From Pannonibacter phragmitetus_B (GTDB taxonomy: Bacteria; Pseudomonadota; Alphaproteobacteria; Rhizobiales; Stappiaceae): DNA of 64,000 nt. The stretch spans positions 3,782,001 to 3,846,000 of the forward strand of contig NZ_JBNINT010000001.1 in the NCBI RefSeq assembly GCF_050510895.1, given 5' to 3'. The notes under the pieces were generated by a model. The model was not told the DNA's origin. It ran no database searches and saw only the letters and a list, made by a program, of their open reading frames with translations. Positions 36,123-45,271 of this stretch are shown here, piece by piece (the stretch's first letter is position 1; the number at the start of each line of letters is the position of its first letter). The translations under genes were made by a program, and so were the position numbers.

Positions 36123-37597
36123 ATGCATGGTGCGATAGAACAGGATGAATCGCAGGCAGTGACAATTCCCGGCTATGACGAACAGATTGTCCGCTGGTTC
36201 ACCATCGCGACTGTGATCTGGGCTCTCGCCGGAATGTCAGCAGGCGTGCTTGCGGCCCTGCAACTCACGTTCCCGTCGTTGAACTATTCCGAGTATTTGA
36301 CGTTCGGCCGGCTGCGCCCGGTTCACGTGTCGGGTGTCGTGCTCGCCTTCGCCGGCAATGCCCTCTTGGCAACGTCGCTCTACATCGTCCAGAGGACCTG
36401 TCAGGTTGGGCTTTGGGGCGGGCGCCAGCTCTCGATGCTGATCTTCTTTGGCTATCAGCTGTTCCTCATCCTGGCCTTGACGGGCTATTTGCTCGGCATC
36501 ACTCAAAGCAAGGAGTACGCCGAGCCGGAATGGTATGCCGATCTCCTGCTGCTCGTGGTCTGGCTGACATATCTGGCGGTTTTCACGGGAACTCTCGCGC
36601 GGCGGCGCGAGCCGCACATCTACGTCGCGAACTGGTTCTTCCTGGCCTTCATCATTACCGTCGCGATTCTTCACACCGTCAATAACTTGGCTGTGCCCGT
36701 CTCGTTTGTGGGCACCAAGAGCTATTCGCAGTTCGCGGGCGTGCAGGATGCGCTGATTCAGTGGTGGTACGGCCACAACATGATCGGCTTCTTCCTGACG
36801 GCCGGTTTCATCGGGATGATGTACTACTTCGTTCCGAAGCAGGCCGAGAGACCGATCTATTCATACAGGCTTTCGATCGTTCACTTCTGGGCGTTGATCT
36901 TCCTCTATATTTGGGCCGGCCCACACCACTTGCACTACAGCGCCTTACCCGATTGGGCTCAGACGCTCGGCATGGCGTTCTCGATCATGCTCTGGATTCC
37001 GTCCTGGGGCGGCATGATCAACGGAATCATGACGCTGTCTGGCGCCTGGGGAAGCTGCGGACCGATCCCATCCTGCGCTTCCTCGTCGTCGCCGTCGCGT
37101 TCTATGGCATGGCAACCTTCGAGGGACCGCTGATGTCCATCAAGTCGGTCAATGCGCTGAGCCATTACACCGACTGGACCGTGGGTCATGTCCATTCGGG
37201 GGCGCTCGGCTGGGTGGCGTTCATGGTGTTCGGCTCGATCTACTATCTCGTGCCGCGCCTATGGCGCACCCCGCTCTGGTCACACCGGCTCGTCGAGTGG
37301 CACTTCTGGATCGCGACCATCGCCATCGTTCTTTACATCACGGCTATGTGGGTGGCGGGCATTGCCCAAGGCTTGATGTGGCGGGCGTACGATCAGTTTG
37401 GTTTCTTACAGTATTCGTTCGCCGATAGCGTCGCCATGCTCCACCCCTATTACGTCGTTCGGGCATTGGGCGGGCTTCTCTACCTGATTGGCACGATGCT
37501 GATGTCCTTCAATGTCTTCATGACGATCCGGGGATCGAAGATCCGTCGCGTGGCCAGCTCTCCTTCCTCCCCGGAAGACGTACCTGCCACGCTCTGA
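36123..37597 (+). CDS. ccoN: cbb3-type cytochrome c oxidase subunit I, split by a one-base deletion
   Basis: The heme-copper catalytic subunit in the inner membrane, reducing oxygen with low- and high-spin heme b and CuB. After one G is restored at 37048-37051 it has 491 residues and about 12 TM helices. Ligand His are visible in LRPVHVSGVV, the CuB region QWWYGHNMIGFFLT and WAGPHHLHYSALP, and the heme helix DWTVGHVHSGALGW. It heads ccoNOQP-GHIS. Control by the MocR-type site upstream rather than FNR is inferred. Confidence 0.9.
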
Positions 37598-37660
37598 ATT
37601 CCGTTCGCCTCGAAAAGCTGGGCCAGCCCAACAACGTCTGCCGAAAGCTCCTGTTATCCC

Positions 37661-38400
37661 ATGGCAAAAACACCTGAAACAAAAGTCAATCACGCCACCA
37701 TTGAGCGCTCAACGCTTCTTCTTTTCGTGCTGAGCTTTCTCGTGGTCGCCATTGGCGGTCTGGTCGAGGTCGTCCCGCTGTTCCGGCTTGATGAGACGAT
37801 CAAGCCAGTCAAAGGCGTTCGGCCTTACACGCCGCTCGAGCAGCTTGGCCGTAACATTTACACGCGCGAGGGCTGTTACGCGTGTCATAGCCAACAGGTC
37901 CGCCCCTTCAGAGATGAGGTGGAACGCTACGGTCACTACTCGATCGCAGCTGAGAGCATGTACGATCACCCGTTCCTTTGGGGTTCGAAGCGGACCGGCC
38001 CGGATCTCGCACGGCTGGGCGGCAAGTACTCCAATGCCTGGCATGTCGCGCACATGATCAACCCCGGGACGTGGTGCCCGTCTCGATCATGCCAGCCTAC
38101 CCGTCGCTGCAAGAGCGCGAGCTTGCGTTCGACGACATTGCCGACCATCTGCGCGCCCTTCGTCAAGTCGGTGTCCCCTATACCGGAGAGGCGATCCTCA
38201 GCGCTGCTGCCGACGTGCAGGCCCAGGCGACCGGCCAGAATACCGATGCGCTGCTGGCGCGGTATCCGGGCGCAAAGATCGGCGATTTCGACGGGCAGCC
38301 TGCTCGCATCACCGAGATGGATGCCCTGATCGCCTATCTGCAAGTGCTCGGCACGATGGTGGACTTCTCGGATGTGCGCCTTGACGAGCCGAAGGAATAA
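37661..38400 (+). CDS. ccoO: cbb3 oxidase monoheme subunit II, split by a one-base deletion
   Basis: A membrane-anchored monoheme cytochrome c that passes electrons to CcoN. The N-terminal TM is LLLFVLSFLVVAIGGLVEVV and the heme-binding motif CYACHSQQ lies near residue 70, followed by GPDLARLGGKYS. One C restored at 38062-38065 rejoins NPRDVVP and VSIMPAYP, giving 246 residues. It starts 63 bases after ccoN. Confidence 0.9.
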
Positions 38401-38403
38401 CCG

Positions 38404-38562
38404 ATGTCCCAGTTCTTTATCAGCCTGTTCCTCAACGTCTGGCTTGTGATCGCCGTGATCCTGTTCGCCGCGATTGTCTGGCAGTCTTACCGCCCCTCCG
38501 CCCGAGCCAGGATGGAGCGGCATGCGCAGATTCCCTTCCAGGAACACGGAGGCGGCCAATGA
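38404..38562 (+). CDS. ccoQ: cbb3 oxidase small subunit
   Basis: A 52-residue single-TM protein (FLNVWLVIAVILFAAIVWQ) with a basic C-terminal tail, in the fixed position between ccoO and ccoP. CcoQ stabilises the complex. The ATG follows the ccoO stop by 3 bases; its stop overlaps the ccoP start (ATGA). Confidence 0.85.
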   Translation: MSQFFISLFLNVWLVIAVILFAAIVWQSYRPSARARMERHAQIPFQEHGGGQ

Positions 38563-39428
38563 ACGCGGAAGAACGTGATCCTCTGACGGGCCAAATCACG
38601 ACAGGGCACGAATGGGATGGGATCAAGGAGTTGCGAACTCCGATCCCGAACTGGTGGCTGATCACCTTTATCGTAACCTGGGTGCTATCGGTCGGCTACC
38701 TGGTCCTCTATCCGTCTTTCGCGACGACCAGGAGCTACGCACCAGGTCTCCTCGGCTGGTCGAGCCGCAATGATCTGAGTCAGGCGACCCGTCAGGCGCT
38801 TCAACAGCAGGCGGTCTGGCGCGATCAGATCCTCGCCACGCCGCTCGAAAAGATCGAAGGCAATGAGGAGCTGCGCCGCTTCGCCGTCGCAGGGGGACAG
38901 GCGGCGTTCAACGAGAACTGCGCCGCTTGCCACGGCATTGGCGCGACCGGACAGATTGGCCAGTTCCCGTCGCTGGTCGATGACGATTGGCTGTGGGGCG
39001 GGAAGATCGCCGACATCCACACCACTATTCGCCACGGGATCCGCGGAACGAGCGATGACACCCGAACGAGTGAGATGCCCGCATTCGGAGACATTCTCAG
39101 CGGACAGGAAATTGCAGCTACAGCGGACTATGTCCTTAGCCTTTCCGATCGGAGCCGTGATGCGGCGCGGGCGTCGATGCCGGGCGCTGCGCTGTTCGCG
39201 AACAATTGCTCGTCCTGTCACGGTATCGACGGGGAAGGAAACCGGGATCTCGGCGCTCCGCGTCTCAACGACGCAATCTGGCTTTATGGCGGCTCCCGCG
39301 ATGCCGTCATTGTTCAGATCACGCAGCCGCGTATGGGCCAGATGCCGGCATGGGAGGCACGGCTCGATGAAGCGACTATCCGGATGTTAGCCGTCTATGT
39401 CCACACGCTTGGCGGTGGAGAGAAGTAA
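38559..39428 (+). CDS. ccoP: cbb3 oxidase diheme subunit III
   Basis: A diheme cytochrome c of 289 residues with one N-terminal TM (WLITFIVTWVLSVGYLVLYP). The heme motifs are CAACHG near residue 125 and CSSCHG near 215. GLLGWSS and PTPNWW-like PIPNWW are typical CcoP features. It overlaps ccoQ and ccoG. Confidence 0.92.
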   Translation: MNAEERDPLTGQITTGHEWDGIKELRTPIPNWWLITFIVTWVLSVGYLVLYPSFATTRSYAPGLLGWSSRNDLSQATRQALQQQAVWRDQILATPLEKIEGNEELRRFAVAGGQAAFNENCAACHGIGATGQIGQFPSLVDDDWLWGGKIADIHTTIRHGIRGTSDDTRTSEMPAFGDILSGQEIAATADYVLSLSDRSRDAARASMPGAALFANNCSSCHGIDGEGNRDLGAPRLNDAIWLYGGSRDAVIVQITQPRMGQMPAWEARLDEATIRMLAVYVHTLGGGEK

Positions 39429-40873
39429 TGGCCACCACCACGCTGATTGATACGATCCCGACACGGAAAACACCCCGCCTGCCGGTCCCCCAGACCGTCC
39501 GGGGCCGCTACAGGACGATCAAGACAACTGTCGCCCTGAGCTTGCTGACATTCTACTTCTTGGCGCCGTGGATCAGATGGGACCGTGGGCAGCAACTTCC
39601 CGATCAGGCCATTCTTTTCGACTTGCCAGGCCGGCGTCTCTTCCTCTTTGGCCTGGAGTTCTGGCCCCAGGATCTTCCCATCGCGGTTGGTGTGCTCATC
39701 CTCGGCGCATTCGGCCTGTTCGGCGCGACGACGATTGCGGGACGAGTGTGGTGTGGCTTCACATGCCCGCAGACCGTATGGACTGACCTCTTTTTCACGG
39801 TCGACCGCTTCTGCGAACGCCTGTTCGGCAAGGGCACCGTTCTGTCGAATGTGGCAAAGCCGATTGCGCAAATCCTCATTGCAGTGCTTACGGCCTTCGG
39901 TTTCGCGGCCTTTTTCAATGACGCACCGAGCTTCCCCTCAGCATTGGTCACCGGAAGCGCGCCTCTGGGTGCCTACATTGCCATTGGCGTCTTGACGCTC
40001 ACGACATGGGTCTTTGCGGCCTACGCCAAGGAGCGGATCTGCCTGCACATGTGCCCATGGCCGCGCTTTCAGGCAGCACTTCTCGACAGGGAGAGCCTCG
40101 TCGTCACATATCAACAATGGCGGGGTGAGCCACGCGGCAAGAAGAAAGTTCCCCTGCGGCGGGATCTTGCCGATCTGTCGAGCTTGGTGCGTCAAGCTGC
40201 CGCCTTCGACGGCAGCCGTGGCGATTGCATCGATTGTCAGCGCTGCGTGAACGTCTGCCCGACTGGCATCGATATTCGTGACGGATTGCAGATGGGATGC
40301 ATCGGGTGCGGCCTTTGCGTCGATGCCTGCGACGACATCATGGCGAAGATTGACCGGCCCGCCGGTCTGATCCGCTTTGATGTTGAAGGCTCGGAGCGGA
40401 GCGGTTCGCTAAAGCCGCCGAAGGTTCGCATGTTTCGGCCGAAGGTTCTTCTCTACGGCCTGCTCTGCGCGATAGCGCTGTTTTCGATCGTCGCAGGAAC
40501 CTTGCGAATGCAATCGGTCCTGCTGGACGTGGATCCGCAAAGGGGGCAGCCCTTTGTGCAGTTGTCGGATGGTTCGGTCAGAAATGACTTCAGTTTCCGT
40601 CTTGCACATCGTCTTCCGCAGCTCGACCAGGTTGCCGTTCATATCGAAGGTCTGCCGGGCGCGTCGTTGCGCTTCGGTGACGGCAAGGCGGAGCACGAGA
40701 AAGCCGAGATCGCGATCCCCGGTTCGCGACACATCAGCGACCGGTTGTTCGTCACGGCTGCGCCGGGAACCGCGCCACCGGGCCGGACCAATGTCGGCAT
40801 CATCGTAACCGATGTGGCGACAGGCGCTACGCTGAGCCAGGTCGAGACCTATTTCTGGGGGCCTGCGCAATGA
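39428..40873 (+). CDS. ccoG: Cytochrome c oxidase accessory protein CcoG (FixG)
   Basis: A membrane iron-sulfur protein of 481 residues needed for cbb3 assembly, where CcoG-type proteins help reduce copper. It shows VWCGFTCPQTVW, two ferredoxin-type clusters (CIDCQRCVNVCPTG and CIGCGLCVDACDD) near residues 265-300 and a C-terminal immunoglobulin-like FixG domain. The start overlaps the ccoP stop and the stop overlaps ccoH. Confidence 0.92.
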   Translation: MATTTLIDTIPTRKTPRLPVPQTVRGRYRTIKTTVALSLLTFYFLAPWIRWDRGQQLPDQAILFDLPGRRLFLFGLEFWPQDLPIAVGVLILGAFGLFGATTIAGRVWCGFTCPQTVWTDLFFTVDRFCERLFGKGTVLSNVAKPIAQILIAVLTAFGFAAFFNDAPSFPSALVTGSAPLGAYIAIGVLTLTTWVFAAYAKERICLHMCPWPRFQAALLDRESLVVTYQQWRGEPRGKKKVPLRRDLADLSSLVRQAAAFDGSRGDCIDCQRCVNVCPTGIDIRDGLQMGCIGCGLCVDACDDIMAKIDRPAGLIRFDVEGSERSGSLKPPKVRMFRPKVLLYGLLCAIALFSIVAGTLRMQSVLLDVDPQRGQPFVQLSDGSVRNDFSFRLAHRLPQLDQVAVHIEGLPGASLRFGDGKAEHEKAEIAIPGSRHISDRLFVTAAPGTAPPGRTNVGIIVTDVATGATLSQVETYFWGPAQ

Positions 40874-41367
40874 GCGAATCTGCGTCTGCTGGTGACCGGA
40901 GGGACCACTGGATTCCAGCCTGCTTCATCCTCTTCTTCGTTTTTCTGACGGGGCTGTTGACCTGGTTCGTGGTTCTGGCGAACCAGTCGTTTACCGGCGT
41001 CGTCACGGACAACGCGTATGCCGTGGGATTGGATTACAATGACGTTCTGGCGCAGCGTGAGGTGGAGAAACGCCTTGGCTGGGCAGCCACACTGACGTTC
41101 AAGCAAGGCAATGAACTGGGCGGCGATCTGGCGTTCATCATTCGAGACCGGGATGGAAAGCAAGTTGTTGCGGACGAGATACGTGCGACCGCCGAGTTGA
41201 TGACGCGGTTTCCGCAAATCCAGCCCGTCGAGTACGTCCGGCGGCCAGACGGGGTCTATGAAGCCAAGCTCTCGGTTCCGTTGGCGGGAAGGTGGTTTAT
41301 CCGCGCCCGGGTCGAGCGCGATGGCCAGAGCATCCATGTCATCGACGAGGTTGACGTTCAGCCATGA
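40870..41367 (+). CDS. ccoH: FixH/CcoH assembly protein
   Basis: A 165-residue protein with one N-terminal TM (WIPACFILFFVFLTGLLTWF) and a periplasmic FixH domain (DNAYAVGLDYNDVLAQREVE, GRWFIRARVERDGQSIHVIDEV as separate motifs). Family members aid cbb3 assembly. It overlaps ccoG and ccoI by 4 bases each. Confidence 0.9.
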   Translation: MSESASAGDRRDHWIPACFILFFVFLTGLLTWFVVLANQSFTGVVTDNAYAVGLDYNDVLAQREVEKRLGWAATLTFKQGNELGGDLAFIIRDRDGKQVVADEIRATAELMTRFPQIQPVEYVRRPDGVYEAKLSVPLAGRWFIRARVERDGQSIHVIDEVDVQP

Positions 41368-43583
41368 GCGCATCTCAAGACATTGCTGCGAGAACTCCGG
41401 CGTCCCGCACAGAGTTCCTCTCTGCCTTCACTACGTCCAAGGATGGAAAAGCACATCAACTCGATCTGCTTGTCGAAGGGGTGCATTGTGCAAACTGTAT
41501 TCGCAAGATCGAGACCCGTCTGACGCGGGATCCGGCGATCACTCGCGCCAGGGTCAATCTTACGCTTCGCCGGCTTTCGGTCGAGTGGCACGGTGCGCAG
41601 AGCCACGCAGAATTTATCGGTAGCACTGTGCGAGAGTTGGGCTATCCCATCGCGCCCTATGATCCCGGGGCGATCGGAGCTTCAAACGATAGGGCGGGTC
41701 GAGAGCTGCTTCGCTGTCTGGCGATCGCAGGATTCGCTTCAGCCAACGTCATGATGCTCGCGTGGGCGGTCTGGGCCGGTCAGGCGCAGGGAATGCACGC
41801 CAGCACCCAGTCGTTTCTCTCGTGGCTGTCAGCTCTGGTCGCTGTGCCGGCTGTCGCCGTGGCGGCCCGGCCATTCTTCCGCTCCGCATTCATGGCGCTG
41901 AAGGGTGGCACGACGAACATGGATGTTCCCATCGTGGCTGCCCTGGTGCTGACGACAGCCATCAGTCTCATGGAGCTCCTGCGTCACCAAGCTCACGTCT
42001 ATTTCGACAGCGCCACGATGCTTCTCTTTGTTCTGCTGATCGGGCGTTATCTCGATTTCCGGGTCCGGGCTCGCTCACGGGAGGCTATCGAACGACTGGC
42101 GATGATCCGGGCGCAGCACGCCACGGTGCTGCTGCCCGGCGGCAAGACCGCAAATGTACCGTCGGGGTCTGTCGAACCTGGAATGGTTGTTGTGGTCGCC
42201 CCCGGCGAAACGGTACCTGCTGACGGCCGTGTCGTCATGGGCGAAACATCTCTCGACAGGTCGGCTGTGACGGGTGAAATGCTCCCCGAACCGGTGCGGC
42301 CCGGCGATGAGGTGCTGGCAGGCTCCGTTGTGTCTGGTGCGACTGGTCTGCACATTCAAGCGAACAAAGCGGCTGCCGAGAGCCACCTTGCCGGAATCCT
42401 GCGTCTGGTTGAACAGGCCCAACTTCAGAAGGGCCGCGTCGCCACAATGGCGGACCGCCTTTCCGCTTTCTGGACGCCCCTGGTGCACGCCGTAGCATTG
42501 CTGACGTTTGGCGGCTGGTGGTTCATCGCCGGCGCTGGTCTTTCGACCTCGCTTCTGAATGCCGTGACCGTGCTGATTATTGCTTGCCCGTGTGCAATCG
42601 GCCTGGCGATCCCGGCCGTTCAGGTCGCTGCGATCGGCGGCCTGCTAAGGCGCGGCATTCTTGTTCGCTCGGGGAACGCGCTGGAGCGCATGGCGGCGGC
42701 GGATCACATTGTCTTCGACAAGACTGGCACGCTGACCGGAGGACGCCCGGAGTTAACGGGTGCCCCTTCCGATCTTGCCCTGATCCGCGCAGCAGCCGCG
42801 TTGGCCATGGTGAGCCGCCATCCTCTTTCGCAGGTGATCGCCAAGCGCTTCAGAACTGATGCTGTGGCAAGCGAGGTGTCCGAAGTTGCGGGCCGCGGGA
42901 TCACGGGGAAGGTGGATGGCGTTGCCGCAAAACTCGGCAGCGCTGCATTCTGCGGGATTGAAAGCGAAGCGCAAGACGTTGCCAGCGAAGTCTGGATCGT
43001 CGTCGATGGCGGCTTTCGCGGGCGTTTCGTGTTCTCGGACGTGGTACGCCTCGACGCTGCTGGCACAGTCGCCTATTTCCGCAAAACCGGGGCCAGGATC
43101 AGCATCCTCTCGGGCGACCGTTCCGTCGTCGTTGCCAAATGTGCCGCAGAGCTCGGGATCGACGATGCAAGGGGCGGTCTGAAGCCTGCGGAAAAAGCGC
43201 AAATCCTGGAAAACTGGAAAGCCGGCGGTGCGCGGACATTGATGGCCGGCGATGGCTTGAACGATGCGCCGGCTCTGGCGATGGCTCACGTGTCTGCCAG
43301 CTTCGGCTTCGGCGCACCCGCCACCCAGGTTGCTGCGGACTTCGTACTGCCCGGCGAGTCGCTGTCGGCTTTGACCCTCGCGCATCGAACCGCAAGGAAA
43401 TCGGTCAGCATCATCCGTCAAAACCTGGCATTTGCCGCGCTCTACAATCTGGCGCTGGTCCCTGTGGCCGTGCTTGGCTTTGCGACCCCGCTTGTTGCAG
43501 CCGCCGCCATGTCGGCCAGTTCGATCATTGTGACTTTGAATGCGCTTCGCGCGCAGCCTCCCAAGGTTAGGACACCAAGATGA
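41364..43583 (+). CDS. ccoI: Copper-translocating P-type ATPase CcoI (FixI)
   Basis: Exports copper for CuB assembly in cbb3 oxidase. The 739-residue protein has an N-terminal metal-binding domain (HCANCIRKIE near residue 40) and eight TM helices. The transport motif is CPCAIGLAIP, the phosphorylated Asp lies in VFDKTGTLTGG and the hinge is AGDGLNDAPALA. The full reading frame is intact. It overlaps ccoH and ccoS. Confidence 0.93.
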   Translation: MSASQDIAARTPASRTEFLSAFTTSKDGKAHQLDLLVEGVHCANCIRKIETRLTRDPAITRARVNLTLRRLSVEWHGAQSHAEFIGSTVRELGYPIAPYDPGAIGASNDRAGRELLRCLAIAGFASANVMMLAWAVWAGQAQGMHASTQSFLSWLSALVAVPAVAVAARPFFRSAFMALKGGTTNMDVPIVAALVLTTAISLMELLRHQAHVYFDSATMLLFVLLIGRYLDFRVRARSREAIERLAMIRAQHATVLLPGGKTANVPSGSVEPGMVVVVAPGETVPADGRVVMGETSLDRSAVTGEMLPEPVRPGDEVLAGSVVSGATGLHIQANKAAAESHLAGILRLVEQAQLQKGRVATMADRLSAFWTPLVHAVALLTFGGWWFIAGAGLSTSLLNAVTVLIIACPCAIGLAIPAVQVAAIGGLLRRGILVRSGNALERMAAADHIVFDKTGTLTGGRPELTGAPSDLALIRAAAALAMVSRHPLSQVIAKRFRTDAVASEVSEVAGRGITGKVDGVAAKLGSAAFCGIESEAQDVASEVWIVVDGGFRGRFVFSDVVRLDAAGTVAYFRKTGARISILSGDRSVVVAKCAAELGIDDARGGLKPAEKAQILENWKAGGARTLMAGDGLNDAPALAMAHVSASFGFGAPATQVAADFVLPGESLSALTLAHRTARKSVSIIRQNLAFAALYNLALVPVAVLGFATPLVAAAAMSASSIIVTLNALRAQPPKVRTPR

Positions 43584-43747
43584 GCCCGCTGGCCTTTCTC
43601 ATTCCAATCGCGCTCACACTCGGCTCGCTGGGAGTTGTCGCGTTCCTCTGGTCGCTTGGCAACGGACAGTTCGACGACCTCGATGGCGCGGCGCAGCGCA
43701 TCTTTCTCGATAACGACAAACCGGAGACGTCAGATGAGCAATACTGA
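43580..43747 (+). CDS. ccoS: cbb3 oxidase maturation protein CcoS (FixS)
   Basis: A 55-residue single-TM protein (FLIPIALTLGSLGVVAFLW) followed by the CcoS signature GQFDDLDGAAQRIFLD. It is required for cofactor insertion in cbb3 oxidase. The ATG overlaps the ccoI stop; its last codons overlap the next gene. Confidence 0.9.
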   Translation: MSPLAFLIPIALTLGSLGVVAFLWSLGNGQFDDLDGAAQRIFLDNDKPETSDEQY

Positions 43748-44131
43748 ACTTCAACGGGGAGCGCAGCGCCGCAAAGCCTTTGCGCTTTGGCTTACGACGG
43801 CGCTCGCTCCGGTATTCGGTGCTCTTTATGCGGGGCCCACAGGCGCGTTCTGGGCCTTTGCAGCGTGGATGACGTTCGCCGTGATCCCGCGCACGACCGG
43901 CATGAGGCCATTCGGCTTCATTCACCGGAACTTTTTGTGCCCGAGCAACTACCCTGGACGATGGTCAATCTGGTCCAGGCAATCCTGGTCGGCTGTCTGT
44001 GGATCGGTATCGACGTGGCATTCTACGCTGCGCTCATCGGTGTGCCGATCGTCGTTCTGATGCTGATCGTCGCGGTTCTGGAGCCCGACATTGAAGCACA
44101 AGCAATAGCGATTCCGGTGGAAGGAGCGTAA
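43734..44131 (+). CDS. Small three-TM membrane protein after ccoS, split by a one-base deletion
   Basis: I do not recognise this family. One T restored at 43932-43936 gives 132 residues with hydrophobic segments at about 18-35, 36-52 and two closely spaced ones at 75-120 (VNLVQAILVGCLWIGIDVAF, YAALIGVPIVVLMLIVAVL), so three to four TM helices. The start overlaps ccoS by 14 bases, which indicates translational coupling and a role with the oxidase, perhaps in assembly. No cofactor motif is visible. Confidence 0.6.
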
Positions 44132-44254
44132 CGCTCACACCCGGTGATGCAGCTGCTGACGGCCAGGATCAGGCTTTGACGTGCCGGATCCCGGCCCAAA
44201 GTTGTCCGCCGCGAAGCCGGTCAACTTGCCGGTCCGGAAGATCCCGGTTCCGAT

Positions 44255-44310
44255 GCCGGGGAGGCGGTCAACAGCGCAAGCACAGGCTCGCAGTTGACCG
44301 CCTCCCCGGC
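44255..44310. terminator. Perfect 18-bp inverted repeat between convergent units
   Basis: Arms 44255-44272 and 44293-44310 are exact complements (GCCGGGGAGGCGGTCAAC) around a 20-base loop. There is no T-tract on either strand. Its position between the ends of the cco operon and the convergent aldolase gene suggests a bidirectional transcription barrier. Confidence 0.6.
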
Positions 44311-44360
44311 TTCACCGGGAATCCGCGGCTACAATCGGTGATCGAGCGCGGCGCCATCCC

Positions 44361-45053
44361 TCATGATGAAATTCTGCCGGTCTCAACACACCCGCCGGCG
44401 ATGCTTCGCCAGGCCGCGACATAGGCCCGGGCCCGAAGCCTGATATCTTCGAGCGATCGTCCGGGGGCGTAGAGATTGCCGCCGGTTCCGAAACCGGTCG
44501 CACCGGCCCGTACCCATTCGGCCATTGCTTCTGGCGTAATCCCTCCGGTCGGCATCAGCGGAATCTCCTTCGCGATCACAGCACGCCATGCCTTCAGCAC
44601 GGCGGGAGAAATCGCTTCCGCAGGAAAAACCTTGAGGCCGTCGGCACCTGCGTCCAGAGCTGCGAACGCTTCGGTGGGTGTTGCGACCCCCGGAAAACAA
44701 GCGAGTCCGTGGTCCTTGGCTGCACGAACGACCTTGAGATCGGCATGCGGCATGACGATGAGCCTGCCGCCGGCTTGCACCACCTGGCTGACCTGCTCAG
44801 GCCGCATGACCGTGCCTGCTCCGATGAGAGCGGTACCGCCGAAGCGGCTGGCAAGCTTTTCGATGCTGGAAAGCGGGTCAGGGGAATTGAGCGGAATTTC
44901 GATAAGCCGGAAGCCTTCCTCGACCAGGATCCCGGTCACGTCTTCGGCGTCTTGAGGCGGAATCCAGCGCAGCACGGCGAATAGCGGGCAGCTCGCGAGG
45001 GCGCCCGTCAAGGCTTGTGTGGTGCTCTCAGCTGGATCCAAGTGAATGTTCAT
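44361..45053 (-). CDS. dgoA: 2-dehydro-3-deoxy-6-phosphogalactonate (KDPGal)-type aldolase
   Basis: A class I aldolase of 230 residues that cleaves a 2-keto-3-deoxy-6-phospho sugar acid via a Lys Schiff base. The Glu in LIEIPLNSPDPLSSI, the phosphate site GAGTVMRPEQV and the Schiff-base Lys in DGLKVFPAEAI are seen, as are MPTGGITPE and GFGTGGNLYAPG. PLNSPDP points to the DgoA branch rather than Eda. The ATG at 45053 has GGAG upstream. No sugar dehydratase or kinase neighbours it; instead it shares a divergent region with serC. Confidence 0.85.
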   Translation of the reverse strand: MNIHLDPAESTTQALTGALASCPLFAVLRWIPPQDAEDVTGILVEEGFRLIEIPLNSPDPLSSIEKLASRFGGTALIGAGTVMRPEQVSQVVQAGGRLIVMPHADLKVVRAAKDHGLACFPGVATPTEAFAALDAGADGLKVFPAEAISPAVLKAWRAVIAKEIPLMPTGGITPEAMAEWVRAGATGFGTGGNLYAPGRSLEDIRLRARAYVAAWRSIAGGCVETGRISS

Positions 45054-45055
45054 TT

Positions 45056-45083
45056 GTATGCTCCACTTCAAATTTACCCATAC
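45056..45083. promoter_or_regulatory. Loose GTATGC-N16-CCATAC site upstream of the aldolase (S5)
   Basis: Half sites at 45056-45061 and 45078-45083 flank the aldolase ribosome site. Spacing is 16 rather than 7, close to the 15 of S3. Weak on its own; listed because of the stronger site S6 in the same divergent region. Confidence 0.35.
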
Positions 45084-45200
45084 AATCTGTCTGCCGAGGA
45101 TTTTGAGGCAACTCCTTTGAATGCCTGCTGCAATCTGCCGCACGTATTTCGGCGGCTTATCCGTCTGGTGCTTATCGCCGGATTCGCAATATCAGATTAT

Positions 45201-45219
45201 GTATGGCTTATAACCATAC
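45201..45219. promoter_or_regulatory. GTATGG-CTTATAA-CCATAC operator upstream of serC (S6)
   Basis: A perfect 19-bp inverted repeat ending 52 bases before the serC start, the same distance as S4 from ccoN. TGTATGGCTTATAACCATAC here differs from S4 at one position. It could also act on the divergent aldolase gene. Confidence 0.7.
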
Positions 45220-45271
45220 TTATTAAACGATATTGTCTTTGTCTAGTTGGACGAGATGGAAAGGATCTGAC

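Noticed and set aside
37048..38065. Programmed frameshifting in ccoN and ccoO
   Set aside because: The same one-base loss in G/C runs affects unrelated genes across the window, so a sequencing artefact explains it better than a biological mechanism.
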